Made by a program: the position numbers and the translations under genes. The notes beneath the pieces are model-generated. The model saw nothing but the letters and a program-made list of their open reading frames with translations. It was not told where the DNA came from and did not search any database. Of a DNA stretch of 11,097 nucleotides, positions 6,667-11,097 are shown piece by piece. The DNA is from Thermoplasmata archaeon (lineage in GTDB: Archaea; Thermoplasmatota; Thermoplasmata; Thermoplasmatales; Thermoplasmataceae), in NCBI GenBank assembly GCA_021797525.1, contig JAJZZQ010000037.1:1-11097 (forward strand), in the 5' to 3' direction. Numbering within the stretch: position 1 is the stretch's first letter; each line of letters opens with the position of its first letter.

Positions 6667-7926
6667 ATGAAATTTGATATTAGAAACCTAAACCGACCAA
6701 TACATGTGGCTGAATTTAGGGAACTCATAAAGTCGAGAGCCACCTACCTGATCGTCCTGCTTTCAGTACTTATCTATTCGTTCTTTGTATCATCCTTCGA
6801 CATTAACCTTTACTTCTACGCCTCTCCATTCATCATAAGCCACATTGCAGCTTCCACAATTTATATCGGATTGTCTGTAAGCACTTTTACATTTGGAGTT
6901 ATTGTCTCTGCACTCATTGGTGGGTATGCGTTCAATAGGGTTTCCATAAAAATTTTGTTTCTCGCGTCCATATCGACTGCAACTGCAGCATCTATAATGA
7001 CCGGTTTTGTTTCAGCACCTAATGACCTGCTTCTCTTCCGCTTTATAGTCGGAATGGGAACAGGAATGCTTCAGGGAACAGTTGTTGGATTCATTGGAAT
7101 GGTATACCTAGAGAAAAGAGGATTTCTCCTTTCCTTTACAGGGATAGCTTTCAGTTTCGGACTACTGATTGGCCCATACTCTGAGGCTTTCATTGCCCCC
7201 CTTTATGTTCCATCATTCATACTTTCAGGAATTTTAGGCACACTCAGTTTTATCCTTCTGTATATTATGGTGCCAAACGTCCACAGAAACCACTCATTCA
7301 TTGGTATTCCTAGGAAGAGGAAAATTTTCAGCAGGAATCTCATACTGATTTTCCTAGCAATATTTTCCTTTGGTATTGGATACTTCGGGTTTATAGGGTA
7401 TTTTTCGCATTACCTGATCAATTACATGAAAGTTGGTCATTACATCAGTGCTCTCACGGTCTCTATGCTTGGGTTGGGTGGTATAATTCTTACCTTGCCA
7501 CTTGGTCGCTTGAGTGATCTAGCTGGTAGGAAGTTGGTGCTGATGCTAGTTTATGCAATGCTTGCTGCAACATCCTTTGTGATATTCTTCTTGCATATCC
7601 CAATCATTATTCTTATTGTCATGAGCTTTTTTTTCGGTGGAGCTTACGATGCTCTCATCATTGTAACTGCAGCAGCTGCACAGGATTATGCAGGAAGCGG
7701 AGGTGAAGGGTCATCCTCCGGTTTGATGTATTCATTCTTCTATGGTGGTGGAATTATTGGAGGGTCCTTTTTCGGCTTACTGCTTGCACAGTTTGGTTTC
7801 AGATTCACAGGGGTCATTGCAGTCTCTATATTCATGGTCATAGGATTCATTGCATCCTCCCTTATTACCGAAAACACTAAGTCATCAAAAAATACAAACG
7901 CAGAGTGTGATTCTTCTAGCGTTTAG
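6667..7926 (+). CDS. MFS transporter, probable organic-acid importer
   Basis: A 419-residue major facilitator superfamily protein with twelve predicted membrane segments, approximately at 28-56, 64-86, 95-113, 120-146, 153-172, 182-203, 224-250, 262-280, 290-309, 311-337, 351-374 and 379-401. The loop between helices 8 and 9 has the MFS motif PLGRLSDLAGRKL (278-290). Helix 4 has the usual FRFIVGMGTGM (124-134). The matching loop between helices 2 and 3 (GYAFNRVS) has lost the conserved Asp, so motif A is degenerate there. D45 in helix 1 (SSFDINLYFY) sits where aromatic-acid and metabolite:proton symporters have a key Asp. The basic loop between helices 6 and 7 is cytoplasmic. The location between the catabolic operon and the decarboxylase suggests import of the pathway acid; the substrate is inferred. 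Its TAG stop overlaps the stop of the convergent amidohydrolase gene. Confidence 0.88.
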   Translation: MKFDIRNLNRPIHVAEFRELIKSRATYLIVLLSVLIYSFFVSSFDINLYFYASPFIISHIAASTIYIGLSVSTFTFGVIVSALIGGYAFNRVSIKILFLASISTATAASIMTGFVSAPNDLLLFRFIVGMGTGMLQGTVVGFIGMVYLEKRGFLLSFTGIAFSFGLLIGPYSEAFIAPLYVPSFILSGILGTLSFILLYIMVPNVHRNHSFIGIPRKRKIFSRNLILIFLAIFSFGIGYFGFIGYFSHYLINYMKVGHYISALTVSMLGLGGIILTLPLGRLSDLAGRKLVLMLVYAMLAATSFVIFFLHIPIIILIVMSFFFGGAYDALIIVTAAAAQDYAGSGGEGSSSGLMYSFFYGGGIIGGSFFGLLLAQFGFRFTGVIAVSIFMVIGFIASSLITENTKSSKNTNAECDSSSV

Positions 7927-8744
7927 ATGTTTGCAATTTTTCTAAAATTCTCCTTCATGATTCCTCTGTCGTATCCAATGTTGTCAACTACCGTAGTTGC
8001 ATCTCTAATAAGTGTCTCACCCATATAATTAGGGTAATCACTTCCGTATATGACCTTATGACGAATTTCATAAAGACTTGGAAAGTACTCCTTAAGACGT
8101 TTGGGTGGAATAGATGATATCTCAAGGAATATGTTCTTGAATTGCTTTGCCATGTAGAAAGCAGTGGAAGTCCAAAGGGGTCTCCCAGAATGAGCAAGAA
8201 TTATGTTGATCTTGAAGTCTTTAGCCGGGTCATCCACGAATATCGGATCTGCATATTTGTTCCTTGCATTTACCGTAACACTGGTTCCTGTGTGTATCAG
8301 TACCGGGAGCCGGTAGTCTTCTGCAAACTGGTACACCTTCTCCAAGTTCCTAAGTCCCCCTTCCTCTGCTCTATATTCATTGGCCCAGTAAAAGTGGTGT
8401 ACCGGATGGAGCTTAATTCCGACAATGCCGTACGAGTACTGATTTGAGAGTTCCTTCACCACATCCCCATCGAGCTTGGGATTTATGGTACCGTACTGTA
8501 GAAACTTATCCTCAAATCCTTTAAGCCATTCCCTCTGGTGATAAAACGAATCTGTGAAGTAGCTGTTCCCGCATGGAAATGATGGAACTAGGACCACTTT
8601 TTCGATTTCGATTTTGTCTGATATAGTTTTTACATCCAATGGGGACGCATTGCCATCATAGCCGGTCTTAATTAGAAATTTACTGCACTCTCTGCCTAAA
8701 TCTTCAAGCCCTAAGTGAACATGAGCATCAATAACGCCTTTCAT
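7923..8744 (-). CDS. Amidohydrolase-2 family metal-dependent hydrolase/decarboxylase; candidate lactonase
   Basis: This 273-residue TIM-barrel enzyme belongs to the amidohydrolase family that holds ACMSD-type decarboxylases and lactonases such as LigI. Metal-site residues are intact: H8 and H10 in DAHVHLG, H151 in VLIHTGTS, H185 in IILAHSGRP, and the catalytic D236 in YGSDYPNY. K111 in GIKLHP is also conserved in family members. Length is near the lower end for the family. The ATG at 8744 has a weak AGGGGT sequence eight bases ahead and a TATA-like ATTTATAG upstream. It lies 87 bases downstream of the UbiD gene on the same strand, so the two may be co-transcribed. In a furan route it could open the hydroxylation-derived lactone; a non-oxidative decarboxylase is the main alternative. 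It overlaps the MFS gene by four bases (TTAG), tail to tail. Confidence 0.85.
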   Translation of the reverse strand: MKGVIDAHVHLGLEDLGRECSKFLIKTGYDGNASPLDVKTISDKIEIEKVVLVPSFPCGNSYFTDSFYHQREWLKGFEDKFLQYGTINPKLDGDVVKELSNQYSYGIVGIKLHPVHHFYWANEYRAEEGGLRNLEKVYQFAEDYRLPVLIHTGTSVTVNARNKYADPIFVDDPAKDFKINIILAHSGRPLWTSTAFYMAKQFKNIFLEISSIPPKRLKEYFPSLYEIRHKVIYGSDYPNYMGETLIRDATTVVDNIGYDRGIMKENFRKIANI

Positions 8745-8780
8745 GAAGTAACCCCTAATGAATTTTTACGCTCTATAAAT
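8745..8780 (-). promoter_or_regulatory. Possible promoter of the amidohydrolase gene
   Basis: On the minus strand ATTTATAGAG (8771-8780) is TATA-like and lies about 30 bases before the ATG at 8744. AGGGGT (8753-8758) could act as a weak ribosome binding site. This would allow transcription separate from the UbiD gene, although the 87-base gap also allows read-through. Confidence 0.35.
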
Positions 8781-8821
8781 TCCTTTACAACCTTTAAAGC
8801 ATATTCCAGAGTAAATGAATG

Positions 8822-8827
8822 AAAAAA
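8822..8827 (-). terminator. T-run after the UbiD gene
   Basis: On the minus strand six T residues lie a few bases beyond the UbiD stop codon, a possible weak archaeal terminator. It could attenuate transcription into the amidohydrolase gene, but the run is short. Confidence 0.25.
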
Positions 8828-8831
8828 GTGG

Positions 8832-10280
8832 CTAATCATTGAAAAGTGACTTCCATTTCTTAACTACCTTTTTCTGAAGTCTTGGTGATGCCTCTACTAC
8901 TTGAGGGAAAGACCCATCCTTGATAGATGAGTATGGTCTGGTCGAAAATATTAAGGCCTGAGAGCTTGTTATTTCGTCTGGTGATTTCTGTTTCTGCACT
9001 GCTGTTGTTGGATCGAGAGGTGTTCCCCATAAATTCTTTAGAATCTCAATGGAGTTCGACGCGTCTGTTCTACTTGCCATGGCCCATATAACCTCATTAA
9101 TATTCGTTGGATCTATATCATCATCTACCACTACGGTGAACCTCCCCCCCCAGGCTGATACCCTCGATTGAGCAGCAATATACCCAGCCTGCCTGTCATG
9201 TCCAGCAAAGGATTGTTTTATTGATACAACGTTGAATCCTCGTGAGTATGCAGATTCATGGCACCACACTCCCTTGACTTCTGGGACCCCGGCATCTTCC
9301 AAGGACTGCCACACTAGAGCTGAGCGTATGGGGCACCGGAAGTAAGAGTAATCATAGGGAGGTTTCCCCGGTGATGTGCCGAGGAGAATAGGGGAATTCC
9401 TGTGATAAACTGCTTCAACATCAATAACTGGCTGTGGAGACCTACCTCCAGCATAATACCCCATGAATTCACCGAAAGGTCCTTCATTCATCATTTCTCC
9501 TGTTATATACCCCTCAATTGTGAATTCACTGTCAGCAGGGATTGGCAGGTCGGTCACAGGACCGCGCACTACCTCGTACTTCTCTCCCGATAGTGCTCCG
9601 GCGACATTGTATTCAGATACTCCTGTTGGGATTTCTAGCCCCCCAAGCGCAAATATCAGTGGATGGTGCCCAAATGAGATTGCAATGGGTGCCTTTTCTC
9701 CCCTTTCAAGATACTTCGCAATATGCTTTCCTCCATGATGCCCGGGAATTACTAGCATACCAAGTTTTCTCTTTCCTTGTACCATTATTCTGTATGTTCC
9801 GACATTAACCCAGTCGCTGTCTGGATCCTTGGTAATCACAACGTCTGCAGTTCCAATGTAATTTCCTCCATCTTTCTCATGCCACTTTGGTGCAGGGACT
9901 TTCGTCATGTCAATTTCATCACCCTTGAGTGTGTTCTCGAAGAGTGGTGATGATTCTTTATATCTCGGAGAGAATGCAGAAAAGTCAGTGCCGTTCATGT
10001 CCTTCATACCGCTCTTGAATTGCTTAACAAGGCCAAGATCCGACATGTCTGAAGGCAGTCCAAAAGACATTGCCACACGTTTAGAGTCAATAAGTGTACC
10101 TACGAGTAGCCTTATATCAGTTTCTGAATTCTTGAAGTCGCTAAATATTACTGTATATTTGTTTGCTTTTGCGTTCAGATCAGTTATAGTACCAACCTCA
10201 AGGTTGAGGTCTGCTCCCTTTACTTCCCTGAGCAGACCTTCTCTACTGATGGATTCGATCCATTTTCTCAAGTCACGCAT
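8832..10280 (-). CDS. UbiD-family prenyl-FMN-dependent decarboxylase; candidate HmfF-like furandicarboxylate decarboxylase
   Basis: UbiD enzymes remove CO2 reversibly from aromatic, heteroaromatic or alkenoic acids using prenylated FMN. All key elements are visible (numbered from the first of two ATGs, one more than from the chosen start): N160 and R165 in NVGTYR, H183 in PGHHGGKH, E224 in GVSEYNVAG, and E267 and E272 in NEGPFGEFMGYYAGG. The Asn-Arg and Glu-Glu spacings match those I recall for fungal Fdc1 (N168/R173, E277/E282), so the Arg-Glu-Glu catalytic set looks intact. The second ATG (10280, 482 residues) is chosen because GGTGA lies four bases ahead of it and the protein then begins MRDLRKWIE, the usual family N-terminus. 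The substrate pocket near GKPPYDYSYFR (306-316) is family-variable. No UbiX gene is in the window. Its neighbours point to catabolism and not to ubiquinone synthesis. Confidence 0.93.
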   Translation of the reverse strand: MRDLRKWIESISREGLLREVKGADLNLEVGTITDLNAKANKYTVIFSDFKNSETDIRLLVGTLIDSKRVAMSFGLPSDMSDLGLVKQFKSGMKDMNGTDFSAFSPRYKESSPLFENTLKGDEIDMTKVPAPKWHEKDGGNYIGTADVVITKDPDSDWVNVGTYRIMVQGKRKLGMLVIPGHHGGKHIAKYLERGEKAPIAISFGHHPLIFALGGLEIPTGVSEYNVAGALSGEKYEVVRGPVTDLPIPADSEFTIEGYITGEMMNEGPFGEFMGYYAGGRSPQPVIDVEAVYHRNSPILLGTSPGKPPYDYSYFRCPIRSALVWQSLEDAGVPEVKGVWCHESAYSRGFNVVSIKQSFAGHDRQAGYIAAQSRVSAWGGRFTVVVDDDIDPTNINEVIWAMASRTDASNSIEILKNLWGTPLDPTTAVQKQKSPDEITSSQALIFSTRPYSSIKDGSFPQVVEASPRLQKKVVKKWKSLFND

Positions 10281-10284
10281 CATT

Positions 10285-10333
10285 TCACCTAATGTTGGAT
10301 GGTGAATGCTAATAAAAATTTTTTTATTTTACG
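10285..10333 (-). promoter_or_regulatory. Ribosome binding site and AT-rich promoter of the UbiD gene
   Basis: On the minus strand AGGTGA (10285-10290) lies four bases before the second ATG and only one base before the first, which decides the start at 10280. Further upstream an A/T-only block at 10310-10331 (TAAAATAAAAAAATTTTTAT on the minus strand) is the best TATA candidate, placing transcription start close to 10295. The exact TATA position cannot be fixed because the block is uniformly AT-rich. Confidence 0.45.
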
Positions 10334-10435
10334 GGACATTGAGAATCGGCCAATTATAATAATCATTCTTTCTTCTTCTATGGCTGTCTTTAAGATTATT
10401 TAGAAACCATTTAGGGGATTAGTTGGATAATTTAA
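10291..10435. other. Intergenic stretch between the UbiD gene and IS110 debris
   Basis: I see no coding sequence, RNA gene or clear terminal inverted repeat here. It contains the UbiD promoter block, an ATTATAAT palindrome near 10355, and a pyrimidine-rich tract (CTTTCTTCTTCT, near 10370). The boundary of the truncated IS110 element lies at or just after its right end, so it may include leftover element DNA that cannot be recognised by eye. Confidence 0.4.
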
Positions 10436-10912
10436 GATTCAAAAATACCAACGGCGATTATTATAAATCCAAGTAAATTGAATTTTGCATCATACACCGG
10501 TTTAATACCTAAGGAGCATTCATCTGGTGAAAAAAAGATAATGGGCCATATAAACAAGCATGCCCCATCATTATTGAGATTCTTCCTGGTTGAAACAGTG
10601 CATTCATTAATAAAGTATACAAAGAAGTTCAGATCCAAGTACCTCAGCATAGTAAGAAGATTAGGGAAGAAGAGGTCAATAATAGCCATAGCAAGGATAC
10701 TGGCAGAAACAATATATGCAATGCTTAAGAACAATGTAAGATACATTGAAAGGGAAAGAAGTGAAACAGCCAATCCTGATGAATTATACTTTAAAAGGCT
10801 TGAAAAACTGTCATTAGAGAAGATAAACAACATGAGAAGAATTGCTAAAAATAGTAAGGTGAATAACGATTCAGCAAATTTAATATACCGGGGAGGCATA
10901 AAAGATTGTTAA
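10436..10912 (+). pseudogene. 5'-truncated IS110-family transposase (C-terminal domain only)
   Basis: An open frame of 158 codons follows a TAA at 10433. From about residue 7 it reads as the C-terminal domain (IS116/IS110/IS902 type) of an IS110 transposase: PSKLNFASYTGLIPKEHSSG, then a helical region with RRLGKKRSIIAIARILAETI and a basic C-terminal tail. The SSG serine motif, which supplies the catalytic serine in IS110 enzymes, is kept. The N-terminal RuvC-like DEDD domain, which would need several hundred more bases, is missing; the space is occupied by the UbiD gene on the other strand. A TTG at 10478 could start a 144-residue protein, but that would begin inside the conserved domain and should not transpose by itself. 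I infer a deletion that removed the left part of an IS110 element when this region was assembled. Confidence 0.85.
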
Positions 10913-10954
10913 GTATAGGTTTTTCATAGGAAATGCATAATTAATATACCTCCC
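10913..10954. other. Probable right-end remnant and junction of the IS110 element
   Basis: Forty-two noncoding bases separate the transposase stop from the end of the truncated minus-strand reading frame. The element's right boundary probably lies here or a little beyond. IS110 elements lack long terminal inverted repeats and I cannot fix the boundary. TGCATAATTAATA (10934-10946) is also found at 214-226. Confidence 0.3.
10934..10946 (+). repeat. 13-base direct repeat, right copy (TGCATAATTAATA)
   Basis: Identical to 214-226. It lies 22 bases after the stop of the truncated IS110 transposase, in the presumed right-end junction. Confidence 0.3.
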
Positions 10955-11035
10955 TTAATTTGTTGTACTCATTGTAGAAATAAACTGATCTGACCCATAT
11001 TTTTTGTACACTTTTTCATCCATTCTAAGAGACAC
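10955..11035 (-). pseudogene. 26-codon remnant of an unidentified gene next to the IS110 fragment
   Basis: On the minus strand a GTG at 11035 starts MSLRMDEKVYKKYGSDQFIS and ends at a TAA (10955-10957) after 26 codons. It has the signals of a real gene: GGTGA (11042-11046) six bases ahead and TATATAAA (11056-11063) upstream. Such good signals before so short a peptide suggest the N-terminus of a longer gene whose remainder was displaced when the IS110 element inserted or was deleted. A genuine very small protein is the alternative. I do not recognise the peptide. Confidence 0.4.
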
Positions 11036-11041
11036 TTGACA

Positions 11042-11063
11042 TCACCTTCTTATTTTTTATATA
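11042..11063 (-). promoter_or_regulatory. TATA box and ribosome binding site of the truncated right-end gene
   Basis: On the minus strand TATATAAA (11056-11063) is a good archaeal TATA box and GGTGA (11042-11046) a good ribosome binding site before GTG at 11035. The TATA box is centred only about 25 bases from the start codon, so transcription would begin near the codon and the GGTGA might not be in the mRNA; a leaderless start is equally possible. Confidence 0.4.
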
Positions 11064-11097
11064 CCTGTTACGCTGGCTTTTCTTTAACTTTTCCAGA

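Noticed and set aside
8832..10280. UbiD gene as a ubiquinone biosynthesis gene
   Set aside because: Catabolic neighbours and an archaeal host make ubiquinone synthesis unlikely; the family is known to act on many aromatic and heteroaromatic acids.
10281..10283. First ATG of the UbiD gene as its start
   Set aside because: It lies one base from the GGTGA site; the next ATG has better spacing and gives the usual MRDLR family N-terminus.
9907..10305. 132-codon plus-strand frame over the UbiD start
   Set aside because: Antisense to the conserved N-terminal part of the UbiD gene, low-complexity Ser-rich product, no family resemblance.
10432..10899. 155-codon hydrophobic minus-strand frame resembling a membrane protein
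   Set aside because: It is exactly antisense to the IS110 transposase fragment, whose family is recognisable on the plus strand; the hydrophobicity comes from the complement of charged-residue codons.
1..11097. CRISPR array, tRNA or rRNA gene
   Set aside because: No regularly spaced repeats and no tRNA- or rRNA-like conserved segments were seen in the noncoding stretches, which are all short and AT-rich.

Overview
The window looks archaeal and most likely comes from a thermoacidophilic member of the Thermoplasmatales (Thermoplasma/Ferroplasma/Cuniculiplasma type). This is inferred from AT-rich DNA with TATA boxes about 25-30 bases ahead of start codons, GGTGA-type ribosome binding sites, repeated TTG starts, and frequent ATA and AGA/AGG codons. 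No rRNA or other marker gene is present to confirm it.

Layout. At the far left (1-103, minus) is the probable N-terminus of an unidentified gene that leaves the window, followed by about 240 bases of AT-rich promoter DNA. A tightly packed plus-strand operon (347-6540) encodes the large, FAD and 2Fe-2S subunits of a xanthine-dehydrogenase/CO-dehydrogenase-family molybdenum hydroxylase, an acyl-CoA ligase and an enoyl-CoA hydratase/isomerase-fold protein. An MFS transporter with its own promoter follows (6667-7926). Two minus-strand genes converge on it: a UbiD-family decarboxylase (8832-10280) and an amidohydrolase-2 family enzyme (7923-8744). The right end holds a 5'-truncated IS110-type transposase, then a 26-codon reading frame with its own promoter and ribosome binding site that looks like the remnant of a disrupted gene.

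How the genes may work together. The three hydroxylase subunits, the CoA ligase and the enoyl-CoA hydratase-fold protein occur in the same order as I recall for bacterial hmfABCDE (2-furoyl-CoA dehydrogenase, furoyl-CoA synthetase, 2-oxoglutaroyl-CoA hydrolase). A UbiD decarboxylase (HmfF-like) and an MFS carrier lie beside them, as in bacterial furan clusters. The proposed route is: import of a heteroaromatic acid; optional decarboxylation of 2,5-furandicarboxylate to 2-furoate by the UbiD enzyme; CoA activation; ring hydroxylation by the molybdoenzyme; then opening of the resulting lactone and thioester hydrolysis to 2-oxoglutarate. The amidohydrolase, whose family includes lactonases, would suit the ring-opening step. 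The FAD subunit lacks the cysteine-rich insertion of 4-hydroxybenzoyl-CoA reductase, and the large subunit lacks the Cys-containing loop of Mo-Cu CO dehydrogenase, so 'CO dehydrogenase' would be a misleading name. The enzyme families are seen in the sequence; the furan substrate is inferred from gene content and order. Genes for making prenylated FMN (UbiX) and the molybdenum cofactor are not in the window and would have to be elsewhere.
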